64,000 bases of DNA from Neonectria sp. B-13 (GCA_002682825.1 NOKP01000040.1:154565-218564); one strand, 5' to 3'. Shown: positions 22,409 to 35,894, counted from the stretch's first letter. The notes: generated by a model from the sequence alone, not told the origin. Program-made: numbers and translations.

Positions 22409-23793
22409 ATATACTATTTAGTATAGTTTTAGGCTAATTAACTAAGATATTTATATAATATATTTCTATATACTTTACTAAGGGATTATTATCTATTTAA
22501 GGTATTATTTCTTATTTCCTTTTATTATTAAACTATTTATTTACTTTACTAATACTAAAGTAACTAGCTCTAAGTATTAACTATTTACTATTTACTAAAA
22601 GATTATATTTAGTATTATTATTCTTAATTATTATCCCTTTCTTAGTATTTCCTATTAGTAGCTTAAGCTTTTAAAAAACTATTAATATATCCTAAGTAAG
22701 CTATAACAGGAATTAGCTATTAGTTATATCTTTTATAAGATATAGTATATTAATAACTTATCTATCTATAATTATACTTATACTTATACTTATATTAAAT
22801 ATAATAATACTCTTTATATTATTAGAATCCTTTTAATATTCTTATTAAAGCTATAATCTTTCTAAGAAGTACTTAAAAGAAATAGCTAAAACTTAATAAA
22901 GAATATTTCTAAATACTTAGAACTTACTATTTAATTTAGAATAGTATAAAAATAGATTTATTCTTCTTATTAAATATTTAGTTACTAATATAATAGAATT
23001 AAGCTTAATAGTAATACTTTATATACTTTATTATTATTATTTTTACTTTTAGCCTTCTTAATAATAATATATATTACTTTATATATCTTTCAGTCTATCT
23101 TTTAATATTCTATCCTATAATACCCTATAGCTCTATATTACCTATATTGCTTAATTCCTTCTATTCTACTATACATTTAACAAGCCCCTTTATATTCCTT
23201 TATAATAAGCTCTAATATCTTTAAAAACAGTTCATTATACTAAGCATTCTTATCTATAATAGTAATATTAATAATTAGACTAGAGAGGATCTTATATCTA
23301 TAGGTAAGCATCTTAGTCTTATTATAGAAGAAGTTAAAGCGAATAGTATAAATAGCTATAATAAACAAATTTCTTAATAGATAAACAAATGCTAATTCTA
23401 GTCTAGCTAGATTATTAAAGAAAGATAAAATAGAATACTACCTTAGAAGAGAGGTTATTATCTAATGATAAGATCCATTCTTTACTATAGAATATTTCAA
23501 TAACCTCTTATTTCTCCCTTTCCTAGCCTTTATACTCTTTGACTATTCCCTTAGTAAAACAATCTAGGGTAAGATATAGAAAAAGATTAACAGTTAAAAC
23601 AATTGCCCTTTTGTATAACTTAATAAGCACTCATTTTAGCCCTACTATAAGTCATATCGATTGACCATTACTTTATCTTATTCTTAATACCTAAGATTTA
23701 TAACCTATATCTAATAAAACCTTAGACTTTTAAAGTCAAGCTTTAAAAATTGAAATCGACTACTATAGGCTTCATTCCTCAAGGCTGTTTTGC
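22409..23793. other. AT-rich transition sequence left of the HET gene
   Basis: 22409 to about 23.1 kb is strongly AT-rich and unidentified. It begins with about 50 bp (ATATACTATTTAGTATAG then TAATTAACTAAGATATTTAT) that recur as a direct repeat at about 27283-27335 on the other side of the HET block. From about 23.1 kb composition gradually becomes normal. No coding signal. Confidence 0.5.
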
Positions 23794-23813
23794 GCAAACC
23801 GCGACCGGTTTGC
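23794..23813. promoter_or_regulatory. Inverted repeat upstream of the HET gene
   Basis: GCAAACC-6 bp-GGTTTGC, perfect 7-bp arms, about 130 bp upstream of the TATA-like box. Candidate dimeric factor site; function unknown. Confidence 0.3.
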
Positions 23814-23928
23814 CTCTCCTGTAGATAGATTCCCCACCCTGAATACGAGCAACACCATTGGACTAAATTATCCATGCACGCGCGAATATTGGTCCTGGCG
23901 TAGTTTCCTCACGTGTCAGGCTGTCAGC

Positions 23929-23936
23929 TATAAAAG
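23929..23936 (+). promoter_or_regulatory. TATA box of the HET gene
   Basis: TATAAAAG, 88 bp before the chosen ATG (24024). It argues against the longer in-frame ATG at 23940, which would lie before the expected transcription start. Confidence 0.6.
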
Positions 23937-24023
23937 TGGATGGTGAAACTAGAGCCTGAGTGCCAAAAACTTGTCCTCTACATCTACACAAAATTCGGGT
24001 GTTCCAAATTCGTGCTTTTCACT

Positions 24024-26167
24024 ATGTCAACCGCGCCTGATAGGCTTTGCGTCTTCTGTCGCAGGCTCGAGTCGACTTCCCTGCCGTGTCCTCGGCTACT
24101 ACACGACTACCAAACGCTCAGCAACTCGAAAACTACGCCAAGTCTAACCGCTGCTTTACCTGCCAGCGACGAGGCTCTGCTCGCGTCGCTGCAGAAGAAG
24201 GCTAGTCAGCTATGCCAGCGTTGTCGAGAATTCGGCATCATCAGAATCTCCGGACATCGTCCTAATCTCGACCAATACCTTGGGCATAACAAGCAGTACC
24301 GGATGCCTTTGGGGAAACTGTCAAATCTCCTTCTCTCGCCCGCATGCCAACTTTGCCGTTTGATCTATCGCATAATGCCCCGCCACGGTCTTGACCCAGA
24401 CGACGATGCGGCGGAGCTAGTATCCATTCCATCCTACATTCGGCAAACTGGATGGGAGACGATCTCACGACAGGATATGTCGAATGCCGCAACTTTCCTT
24501 GTGATCGACTTTTTAACCTTCAGCCTCCCTTTTAGTCTTGGCCTCCCGGAAGATGAGCTAACAAGGATTGCTGAAAACACGGGAGAAGCAATCGCGGTTG
24601 TTTCTCACCGGACGGACCCTTGTCGCACACTGGGCAATATGCGCTTAGTGTCCCCATTGATTGACTTCCAAATGGTGAAGGAAAGGCTTGACTTTTGTGA
24701 CAAGAACCACGGTGGCGATTGTAGAGCTCCTCTTGCGAGGGAAGTACTCACTGCCAAGATGGTTGACGTTGAGACGCGGAAAGTCGTCCCATGCCCGCCG
24801 CATTGCGAATATGTTGCCTTGAGTTATGTCTGGGGCGGCGTTATTCCTGCTCAAGGAGCACTAGAGTCGAAGCAACTGCCTCCAACAATTGAAGATGCCA
24901 TCGCAGTAACCAGTAAGCTGGGCAAACGGTATCTCTGGGTTCGTGTGTCTTGAAAAGTCCAAGCTACTCAACTGACAGTTCTAAGGTTGATAATCTATGC
25001 ATTGATCAGAGTCTGTCGCCAACCCCCGAGCAAGCCGCCGCTAGACAGCAGCAACTCAAGATCATGGACTTGATCTACGGCAGCGCCACTATCACGCTTG
25101 TTGCTACGCAGGGCGCCAGCTCCAACTCGGGGCTACGAGGCGTCTCCCCTGCCTCTCCACGCCCGGGACAAATTGAGGAGACCATCGATGGACATACCTT
25201 CTTCACGATTCCGCCAGCCCATGACGCCGAGTTTGACAACGCAGTGTGGAGAAGCCGCGCGTGGACATTACAGGAGTTGGTCTTGTCGAGAAGAAGTCTT
25301 TTTTTCAACGACAATCAGTTCATTTTCGCGTGCCCTGAAACACAGATTCCCGAGTCTGTGGATATCAACACCATAATACCGAGAAAGCCACGGCCATCTG
25401 ACCTCTTTGCTGTTTTCTCTGGGGCGGTCAACCATCAGGACGCAAACAATGACAAAGACAAGGTCAAAGTGGCCGGCGCAATAATGCACGTCTACATCGT
25501 CTTGGTCGAGGACTACACTCGGCGCAGCATGACTCGAGATGACGATGCTTTAAACGCAATCTTGGGGATCCTATCGGCATTACAGAGGTTCGCTATTCCC
25601 AGTGGCTTCATACTCGGCCTGCCGCTAGAGAGCTGCCCGGAATCCCTTGGCTGGATGCACGATGAGTCCCAAACTGTCAGGCGGCGAGCAGGTTTCCCAA
25701 CTTGGAGCTGGGCTGGGTGGTCTGGAAGGGTTGTATTTGACGAGGCGTTGATCAATCCCCGAGAGGACCGGGGGCAACGCAGCGTGCGCACTGATCTCAA
25801 GCTGCAATTTGTTTCCATCGCAGGGCAAAGTCTGGTTGTTGAAGGATGGGTCGTAGAGCTTGATATCCTCACTGAACCTTTCAGCGAGGTGCTGCACCCC
25901 GAAACTCAAGAGGTCGTAGGCTCCATCAGAGAAGGCAACTGTTTCCACAACAACACCGTCCCATCTGGGAAATACAGCGCTCTAATAGTGGAGAGAGTAA
26001 AGTATTTGCTCGGAACGGATGGCCCTGAGAGACAGCGCGTCTTTATGGTTTTACTTGAATGGAACGGACAAAGGGCTCAGCGGAAGACGGTGGTGGTGTG
26101 TGCACCATTTTCTAACCATGACGTTCAAGAACTTCACTTGAAAAGACAAGAGATTACTTTAATATAA
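24024..26167 (+). CDS. HET-domain (heterokaryon incompatibility) protein
   Basis: Two exons, 24024-24938 and 24986-26167 (47-bp intron, donor GTTCGT, CTGAC branch), 698 aa. The intron falls exactly inside the conserved LWVDNLCIDQ motif, which splicing restores. HET blocks (PF06985): EYVALSYVWGG, a spacer with LPPTIEDAI, LWVDNLCIDQ, MDLIYGSATITLVA and WRSRAWTLQE. The N-terminal half has paired cysteines (CVFCRR, CQRCREFG, CQLCRLIY, DFCDKNHGGDCRAPL) typical of fungal HET proteins. A C-terminal TWSWAGWSG also fits the family. HET proteins act in non-self recognition and can trigger cell death. The gene has normal GC, no RIP-type stops, and sits alone between mobile-element blocks. ATG 24024 was chosen because a TATA box lies 88 bp upstream. 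Confidence 0.9.
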
Positions 26168-27336
26168 TTAGGAGTATTACTATTCAGGCTATAAGGTATT
26201 ACTATTCGGGCTATAACTCTACCTTTTCTATATGTATATAATACATATAACATAGTGTGACCCTACTCAAGCATTATACGTAGAAACGGGCCCCGTTTCC
26301 ACTTTTGGCCCAATTATATTTTTGGACCTCTACTAGGTTTATCGTTCTTAGAAACAGGGCCCGTTTCTACTTTTTGCATATTTCTGAAAACAATATGAAC
26401 AAAACACGAAACGCGCCCCGTTTCCAGTATGCTAAGACACGTACCCTTGTACAATCCCTGTAAGAATAAACTAAGTACTATATGTTAATCAGTCTATAGG
26501 GTTCTATTCCATCCTATTGCTTTACTAAAAGATACTAGCTTAGGCCTAACTTTAACATTAAAGAGTCTATTCTCATTGGATTAAACCCTAGCATCCTACT
26601 ACCCTATACTATATTAAGCAATTATTGCTAAAAAAAAAAAAGAATTCACTCTATACTCTATTAGATAATAATTTATACTGAGAAAACCAGGTTAGGATTA
26701 GGGAAAAAAAGGGAAATCTTTTTTTAAAAGTAGGGCAAATTTTTATTTAAGATAAAACTTTAGGAAAAATGTTAATAATTAGTATAGCTTTTATCTTAAT
26801 AGCTTTTTCCTAGATTTAATTAAAAAGGCTTTTATATTCTATTTTCTAATTAAGTTAAAGTATTATAATAAGGGCTAAGGGCTAAGTAGGCTAGCTGATT
26901 GCTAGTAAGGATATTATTGGATATAGAAGGGGGTAGCTATAAGGGAGGTTAAGAAGGGAAGAAATAGAGAGGTTTTTCTTTTTATTATTATCTTAAGAGA
27001 TAAAAACTAAAGAGCTTCTTACTATAGAAAGATAAGAAGGATAAGCTTATTAAGCTTAAAGCTCTTATCTTTATCTTTATTTACTAGAAAGAATTCTATA
27101 ATTATATTTAAATCTTTACTTAATTCTAAGTTAAACTTCTATCTTTTATAATACTAATTATTAAGCTAACTATAAGCCTTTTTAATACTTAACTAATATT
27201 CTTTTTTATTTATAACTTAATAATTAATCTTATAAGATATATTTTTATTAAAAGGTATTAAATACTAAATTGCTTAACTATATATATACTATTTAATATA
27301 GCTTAAAGTTAATTAACTAAGATATTTATAAGATAT
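26168..27336. other. Region downstream of the HET gene
   Basis: 26174-26215 holds a 20-bp unit repeated twice (GTATTACTATTC[A/G]GGCTATA). 26283-26424 holds three GC-rich palindromes. From about 26.64 kb the sequence is AT-rich, starting with an 11-bp A-run, and ends in the 50-bp direct repeat at about 27283-27335. No gene. Confidence 0.5.
26283..26424. repeat. Three spaced 17-bp GC-rich near-palindromes
   Basis: GAAACGGGCCCCGTTTC (26283-26299), GAAACAGGGCCCGTTTC (26351-26367) and GAAACGCGCCCCGTTTC (26408-26424), spaced 68 and 57 bp. They stand out in AT-rich 3' sequence; possible hairpins or protein sites. Confidence 0.6.
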
Positions 27337-28120
27337 TTAAATATAATAATCTTTAATAGTATATATCTGAAAAAAAAGAGTTAAAGATTAAATAATATAA
27401 AAGAAAATAGAAAAAACAATAGTATAATAGGCTTAATATCTAAGCTTAAGATAATAATAACTTAAGAAAATAAAAGTTTTTATTATAAAGTTAAAGTATA
27501 AGTTTTATTACTTTAATTAGCTAGAAAAGCTAAATCTTAGAAAAATTAAATCTTAGAAAAGCTAGATCTTAGAAAAGCTAAACCTTAGAAAAGCTAAATC
27601 TTAAAAAAGGCTAAAACCTCTTAGGATAAAAGCTTAATCTTTATACTTTCTAAATTACTCTTTTATATTCTATTTAACTTTCTATATAATATAATAATTA
27701 TATTATTAATTATATAAAATATTACTATTTGAATTATACTATAGTCTAATAAGCTTTTATTAAGCTATATATATAAGCTCTTATATAATTTATATAATAA
27801 ATTAAAAAAGTATTTAAGTTTTATTTTTATATTATAAATTATAACTTAAAAGTCTAATCTAAAGTATATAAAATAGTTTATAATTAACTACTTTAGACTT
27901 AAGAAATTAATCTAATTAATAGTTTTTAATTATAATATTTTATTATAATATAGAATTTAGCTTAATATAATAATAGTTTAATAGATTATAATAGAATAAT
28001 TCTTTCTAAAAAAACTAGTTTTAAAGCTAGAAAGAAATAATAATATTATTCTTATAAGAAAAAAGTTTCTTAAAAAGCTATATAACTCTATTTATACTTT
28101 ATAAATTATATAATTAATAG
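27337..28120 (+). mobile_element. RepA copy A8, right end missing
   Basis: Starts TTAAATATAATAATC (RIPed RepA left end) and runs through the leader repeats and the decayed frame to the point where A9 begins. Severely RIPed. Confidence 0.7.
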
Positions 28121-28123
28121 ATT

Positions 28124-28773
28124 ACTATTAAAACTACTATTTAAACTATTATTTTTACTTATTTATAATTATATTAAATAGTTATATATTTCCTTTGCTT
28201 AAGCTTAATAGAAGAATAGATCTTTAGATTTTAAACCTAATTATTAACTTTTATTCTTTCTAGCTTCTTAGAACTCTTTCTACTAAATCCTTTTATACTT
28301 TATAGCTAATATTAGAAATAATCATAAGATTCTCTTAGTTTCTAATATATTACTCCTTTAGCTATAAGTTAATTAGAATAATATTATCTATTAACTATAT
28401 AATCTATAAAGTATAAATAGGGTTATATAGCTTCTTAAGAAACTCCTTCTTTATAGTAGTAATATTATTATTCCTTTCTAGCTTTAGAGCTAATCTCTTT
28501 AGAAAGATCTATTCTATTATAATTTATTAAGCTATTATTATATTAAGTTATATTTCTTCTTATAATAGAATATTATAACTAAAAACTATTAATTAGATTA
28601 ATTTCTTAAGTCTAAAGTAATTAATTATATACTATTTTATATACTTTAAGTTAGATTTTTAAGCTATAATTTATAGTATAGAAATAAAACTTAGATATTT
28701 TCTTTAATTTATTATATAGATTATATAAGAGCTTATATATATAGCTTAATAAGAGCTTATTAAGCTATAGTAT
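28124..28773 (-). mobile_element. RepA copy A9, reverse, truncated
   Basis: Begins with the RepA right end and stops at GCTATAGTAT where A10 starts. With A10 it forms an inverted pair. Confidence 0.7.
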
Positions 28774-29819
28774 TTAAATATAATAGTTCTTAATAATATA
28801 TACTTAGAGAAAAGACTAAAGATTAAATAGTATAAAAGAAAATAGAAAAAACTATAGTATAATAAGCTTAATACTTAAGCCTAAAGTAATAATAACTTAA
28901 GGAGATAAAAGTTTCTATTATAAAGTTAAGATGTAAGTTTTACTATCTTAATCAACTAGAAAAGCTAGATCTTAAAAAAGCTAAATCTTAGAAAAGCTAA
29001 ATCTTAGAAAAGCTAGATCTTAGAAAAGCTAAACCTTAGAAAAGGCTAAAACCCCTTAGGATAAAAGCTTAGCTAACCTTTATACTTTCTAAGTTACTTA
29101 CCTCTTTATATTCTATTTAACCTTTTAAATAATATAATAATTATATTACTAATTATATAAGATAACTACTTCTATCTAAATTGCACTATAGTCTAATAAG
29201 CCCTTACTAAGCTATATATATAAGCTTTTATATAATCTATATATTAAATTAAAAGAATATTAAAGCTTTATTTCTATACTATAAATTATAACTTAAAAGT
29301 CTAACCTAAAGCATATAAAATAGCCTATAATCAATTACTTTAGACTTAAGAAATTAGTCTAATTAATAGTCTTTAGTTATAATATCCTACTATAAGATAG
29401 AATCTAGCTTAATATAGTAATAGCTTAGTAGATTATAATAGAATAGCTCTTTCTAGAAAGGCTAGCTCTAAAGCTAGAAAGGAATAGTAATATTACTACT
29501 ATAGAAAAGAAGTTCCTTAAGAAGCTATATAACTCTATCTCTACCCTATAGATTATATAGTTAATAGATAATATTATTCTAATTAACCTATATCTAAAGG
29601 AATAATACATTAGAAACTAAGGGAATCTAGTTATCTCTAACATTGGCTATAAAGCATAGAGAGATTTAATAGAGAGAGTTCTATAGAGGGGGCAAAAGTT
29701 AATAATTAGGTTTAAAATCCAAAGATCTATCCTTCTATTAAGCTTAAGTAAAGGAAATATATAATTCAGTATAATTGTAGATAGGTAGAAATAGTAGTTT
29801 AAATAGTAGTTTTAATAGT
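28774..29819 (+). mobile_element. RepA copy A10
   Basis: Both ends present (TTAAATATAATAG to TTTTAATAGT). No target duplication, so its flanks have been rearranged. Confidence 0.75.
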
Positions 29820-30460
29820 AATTATATATTTATATTAAAGATAAATTAATATTATAGTTTTAAATATTATTAAGCTTTAAAGTCTTAAAGTTTAATTATT
29901 TATTAAGAATATTAATCTTATTGATTAGTCTTTATTATAACTTTATATTCTTTAGAATAAGTATAAAAGGTATTTGTTTTTTTTTTCTTTTTAAATTATA
30001 GTAATAATCTTACTATTAATTGATTTTCTAGGTTTTCTTTTAAGAATAGAAATCTAAAGATTATAGATTTCTTTTAGGAATCCCTTATTATTCTTAGAAG
30101 GTTTTAGAATTCTATATTATATCTTTTTAATATACTTACTATCTTTTTCTATTATATATTATTCTATATTAAATAGAAATAATATTATATTAAAGTAATT
30201 AATACTTATTATATTATATAATCCTTTAGCTATAATAATAGTTTTTATATATTAATAGTTAGTAAATTAGATATCTTTATCTTTTAATACTAATTTATAC
30301 TTTTATTTAAACTTAGGCTTTTAATACTTACTTTTAAAATATCTTATTTCTTTATAGTTTTAATATTTAACTTAAGAATAGTTTTATTTTATAACTCTTA
30401 GTTCTATAGGACTAAGCTATATTTCTTAAAAGGTATTCTTATTTCTTTTCTTATTATTAT
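29820..30460. other. Unidentified AT-rich sequence
   Basis: 640 bp of heavily RIPed sequence between two RepA copies. Minus-strand translation has Lys/Ile/Leu-rich stretches that could derive from a retroelement gag, but no motif is convincing. Confidence 0.4.
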
Positions 30461-31479
30461 TTAGATATAATAATCCTTAGTAGTATATACCTAAAGAAGG
30501 AGCTAAAGGTTAAATAATATAAAAGAAAATAGAAAAAACAATAGTATAATAAGCTTAATACTTAAGCCTAAGGTAATAATAACTTAAGAAAATAAAAGTT
30601 TCTACAATAAAGTTAAGATATAAGTTTTATTGCCTTAATTAGCTAGAAAAGCTAGATCTTAGAAAAGCTAGATCTTAGAAAAGCTGAATCTTAGAAAAGC
30701 TAAACCTTAGAAAAGCTAGATCTTAGAAAAGGCTAAAACCCCTTAGGATAAAAGCCTAGCTAACCTCTATACTTTTCAAGTTACCTCTTTACATTCCATT
30801 CAACCTTCTACCTAATACAACAATTACATAACCAATCATATACAATAACTGCCTTCTGAATCACACTATAGCCTAGCAAGCCCTTACTAAGCTATACCTA
30901 TAGGCTCTTATACAACCTATATAGCCTATTTTAAGTAGATTTAAGTCTTATTTCTAAGCTATAAATTATAATTCAAAAGTCTAACCTATAAGATATAAAA
31001 GAGGTTAAAACTAATTAATACCTTAAGGCTAAGGAATTAGTCTAATTAATAGTCTTTAATTATTATATCCTATTATAAGATAGAATCTAGCCTAATAGAA
31101 TAATAGCCTAATAAATTATAATAGAATAGATCTTTCTAAAGGGGCTAGCTTTAAAGCTAGAAAGGAATAATAATATTACTAATATAGAGAAAAGGTTTAT
31201 TAATAGTCTAAAGCATAATAACTATATCTTATGGATTATATAACTAATAAGTAATACTATACTAACTAACCTATAACCAAAGGAGTAATATATTAGAAAG
31301 CAAGAGAATCCTACTGTATAGAGGGATTTAGTGGAAGGAGTTTGGAGGGGGCAAAAGTCAATAATTAGGTTTAAAATCCAAAGATCTATCCCCCTATTAA
31401 GCTTAAGCAAAGGAAATATATAATTTAGTATAATTGTAGATAAGTAGAAACAATAGTTCAAATAGTAGTTTTAATAGTG
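30461..31479 (+). mobile_element. RepA copy A11
   Basis: Full length, flanked by the 14-bp duplication TTTCTTATTATTAT (30447-30460, 31480-31493). Moderately RIPed. Confidence 0.85.
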
Positions 31480-31972
31480 TTTCTTATTATTATTTAAATA
31501 GCTTTTTTTACTTTTCTAAACCTTAAAAAATTCTTTTTTCTTTTTAATTTATCTTTTAAGTAGTTAATTATTAATAGTTATATAGAGCTTAGTATAAGTA
31601 TTAAAGCTTATAGATTAATCTAAAATCTTATAGATTTTATTTTTAACTTTATTATAATAGTTAAACTTAACTTAAAAGTCTAAAGTAGGTCTAAAGTATA
31701 TAAGTTAATAATTAAGTAAATTAGAATATTATAATAAGTAATATAGATTATAATAATAATATATAAAAGTAAGTTATTATATAACTAAGTAATATTATTA
31801 ATAGTTAAAGAGCTTAAGGCTTTTATTTAATATACTAAAGGAATATATATATAGATATAAGACTAATATAATTAAATAGTATTAAGTTATATTAAATAGT
31901 ATTTATTTAATATATATATACTTATAGTATTAAACTATATTAAATAAAGCTTATTTAATATATAAGTATTAT

Positions 31973-33032
31973 TTAGATATAATAGTCCTTAGTAGTATAC
32001 ACCTAGAGAAGGGGCTAAAGGTTAAACAGTATAAAAGAAAACAGAAAAAACAACAGTATAATAGGCTTAATACTCAAGCCTAAGGCAATAATGACTCAAG
32101 GAGATAAAAGTTTCTACTGTAAAGTTAAGGTGTAAGTTTTACTGCCCCAATCAGCTAGAAAAGCTAGATCTTAGAAAAGCTAGATCTTGGAAAAGCTAGA
32201 CCTTGGAAAAGCTAGATCTTAGAAAAGGCTAAAACCCCTTAGGATAAAAGCCTGGCCTATAAGGCTCTGCGCTTTCCAGGTTACCTCTTCACATTCCATC
32301 CGACCTTCTAAACAATATAATAACTATACTACTGATCGCACAAGATGACTGCCTTCCGAATCGCACTACAGCCCAGCGAGCCCTTGCTAAGCTATACCCA
32401 TAGGCTCTTATACAACCTATATGGCCTATTTCAAGAGGATCTAAGCCTTATTTCTAAGCTACAAATTGCAGTTTAAAAGTCTAACCTATAAGATATAAAA
32501 GAGGTTAAAACTAATTAATGCCCTAAGGCTAAGGAATTAGTCCAGTTAGTAGTCTTTGATTATTATATCCTACTATAAGATAGAATCTAGCCTAATAGAG
32601 TAATAGCCCAGTGGATTACAATAGAACAGGTCTTTCTAGAGGGGCTAGCTTTAAAGCTAGAAAGGAATAATAATACTACTAATATAGAGAAGAGGTTTAT
32701 TGATAGTCTAAAGCATAATGACTGTATCTCATAGGTCATACAGCTGATAAGCAACACTGTAACAACCAACCTGCAACCAAAGGAGTAATGACTGTATTAG
32801 AAAGCAAGAGAATCCTACTGATCGGCCATGAAGCGTGGAGGGATTTGGCAGAGGGAGTTGGAAGCCTGATGGTCGTTCCTAGCGTCAGCAGATGGAGGGG
32901 GCAAAAGTCAATAATTAGGTTCAAAATCCAAAGATCTATCCCCCCATTAAGCTCAAGCAAAGGAAACACGTGACTGTTCAGCGCAATCGCGGATAAGCAG
33001 AAACAGTAGTCCAAACAGTAGTTTCAACAGTA
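31973..33032 (+). mobile_element. RepA copy A12 (weakly mutated) inside the gypsy LTR
   Basis: 1060 bp, four 16-bp leader repeats, 13-bp duplication ATATAAGTATTAT at 31960-31972 and 33033-33045. Stretches such as the right end are nearly RIP-free, so it is a recent insertion. Confidence 0.85.
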
Positions 33033-33045
33033 ATATAAGTATTAT

Positions 33046-34860
33046 ATATTATAATAAGAAGGAAAAAGTAAGTACTAAGATAATTCTATTAATAGTAACT
33101 ATTTAGTTTTAACTTAAGCTATAATATAATATTTCTTTTCTATTAGTTTTATTCTTAAGGCCTATTAAATAGACCTTTTTTCTAAGAGGTAAGTCTTTAA
33201 TGTTTTTAGTCCTATAATTATTCTTATCCCTTTAACTAACTATAATATTCAATTATATCTTTAAGAACTTATTATATCTTAAAGTTTTATTTACTTATTA
33301 TAGTAATATTATTAATATTATTAAAAAGTTTAACTTTAAGATACTTTATTATTCTATTTATTTTAAAGTAAATTACTATTTCTATATTATTATAAAGAGA
33401 AAGTTATAATATAATTTCTATATAGAGAAAAAGTATATAAATTGTAATTTTAATAGTATATCTTTATAAGCTTATAGGTTTCTTATACTTATAGTATCTA
33501 TAGTATTAATTTATTATAGTTATTTATATTTCTTAAGAAAAGAATTATTTAAAGAAGTAAAAAGAGTAAGTTAAAACTAATCTCTTTAAGGCTTTTATAT
33601 ACTTATAATGTTTATATTATTAAGAGAAGTATCTTTATAAGAAGATAGCTAAAATAACTCATTAGAATTATAAGGATTTAAATGAACTAAAAGCAATAAA
33701 GTAATAGAATATTATTACTTACTTTAAGGCTCTTTCTAAGATTTAATTATTAAAGGATTATAAAGTAATTAAGTAAAGTACTATTAATTTAAGTACTTAT
33801 TTTATTTTATTTAACTTTAGTATTATTAGTAAAAGTTCTTTAGGAAGTATTATATATAAGTAAGGTTTTTAGTAGATTTCTATTAATTATTACTCTTAGG
33901 ATAGTTTTTCTATTTAATAAGATACTTAGTTTAATTATTTACTTTTTATATATCTAAAATTACTTTTACTATATACTCTTTTAATTCTTTAATTTTAATT
34001 TTATATTTATTATTAAATTTAGTATAAAGTATATCTTTTACTATCTTAAGAAGTAAGATATAAAAAACTAAGTAAAGTTTAACTTTTAATAGTAAGTTTA
34101 ATTAATAGTTATTTTCTAATATTTTCTTAATAATTTTATAAGATCTAATAAACTAATAATCTAATATTTTATTTTATTATTTTATTTTAATATTCTTTAT
34201 TATAAGATAGATTATATCTCCTTTCTAAAAGGATAGTCCTTTTATTCTTTTTAGATTATAGTATTTCTTTATCTAGTTTCTAATGAATTTAAGCTTAGTC
34301 TTAAGTTCTTTATATAGATTTCTTAATTTTTCTAATATAAGAATAGCTTTAAGAATGATTAATCTATCTTAGCTTATTCTATAAGTATTAAGATTAAATC
34401 TAAAGTTAATATATATTAGAGTAAGCTTTATACTTTTATTTATAATTATATTATAGTTTAATTATATAATTAATAGCTTTTTAATCTAATTATTCTATTT
34501 ATAGTTAATATAATATTAAAAGTACTATTCTAATATTTAGTTTATTTATTCTATTTAATTATCTATCTATAGTTAAAAAGCTATAGTAAGTTAATAGTTT
34601 AATCTTATATAGTTTATTAATAATTATTAAAACTTTAAAGTAAATAAAGATTCTTAGTTAAAGAGAATTTCTATAGAAAGCCTATAAATACTAATAATAT
34701 TTTATAAGAAGATATAAGTAAACTACTCTATATTTATTAATTCCTAGTAAGACATAAAATAGGAAAATTTTATAAGTCTATTTATAATAATAAGAATATT
34801 ATTATAAAAAGTTCTAATTATAAGGTTTTCTAATAGAGATAGTTTTATAATAAAGTCTAT
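33046..34860 (-). pseudogene. Gypsy integrase core, C-terminal domain and chromodomain, degraded
   Basis: Minus-strand translation from 34860 downward shows the integrase AYNN..H..GxSP region in decayed form, an ERxxKYYxxxR-like helix, KGDIIYL (family: xGDxVYL), a VFYILLLK block (family: HPVFHVSLL), and a chromodomain-like run with ILDI then YLIK-KNYPKSNN. All are interrupted by stops from C-to-T changes. Confidence 0.75.
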
Positions 34861-35894
34861 TACTATTAAAACTACTATTTGAACTACTATTTCTACTTAT
34901 TTATAATTATACTAAATTATATATTTCTTTTGCTTAAGCTTAATAAGGGGATAGATCTTTGGATTTTAAACCTAATTATTAACTTTTACCCCTTCTATAG
35001 AACTCCCTCTACCAAATCCCTCTATACAGCTTTATAGCTAATATTAAAGATAATTAGATTCCCTTAGTTTCTAATGTATTACTCCTTTAGCTATAAGTTA
35101 GTTAGAATAATATTACCTATTAACTATATAATCTATAAGATATAGATAGAATTATATAGCTTCTTAAGGAACTCCTTTTCTATAGTAGTAATATTACTAT
35201 TCCTTTCTAGCTTTAGAGCTAGTCTTTCTAAAAAGAGCTATTCTATTATAATCTATTAGGCTATTATTATATTAAGTTATATTTCCTTTTATAATAGGAT
35301 ATTATAGCTAAAGACTATTAATTAAACTAATTGCTTAAGTCTAAAGTAGTTAATTATAAGCTATTTTATATGCTTTAGACTAAACCTTTAAGCTATAATT
35401 TATAGTATAAAAATAAGATTTAAATATTCTTTTAATTTACTATATAGATTATATAAAAGCTTATATATATAGCTTAGTAAGAGCTTACTAAACTATAGTA
35501 TAATTTAGATAGAAATAGTTATCTTATATAATTAATAGTATAATTATTATATTATATAAAAGGTTAAATAGAATATAAAAGAATAACTTAAAAGGTATAA
35601 AGCCTTATAGATTAAGCTTTTATCCTAAGGGGTTTTAGCCTTTTCTAAGATCTAACTTTTCTAAGATTTAGCTTTTTTAAGATTTAGCTTTTCTAAGATC
35701 TAGCTTTTCTAACTGATTAGAGTAGTAAAACTTATATTTTAACTTTATAGTAGAAACCTTTATCTTCTTAAGTTATTATTACCTTAGGCTTAAGTATTAA
35801 GCTTATTATATTATTATTCTTTTTATTTTCTTTTATACTATTTAACCTTTAGTCTTTTCTCTAAGTATATACTACTAAGGATTATTATATCTAA
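34861..35894 (-). mobile_element. RepA copy A13, reverse, in gypsy integrase
   Basis: 1034 bp with the 14-bp duplication ATAATAAAGTCTAT (34847-34860, 35895-35908). Heavily RIPed. Confidence 0.85.
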
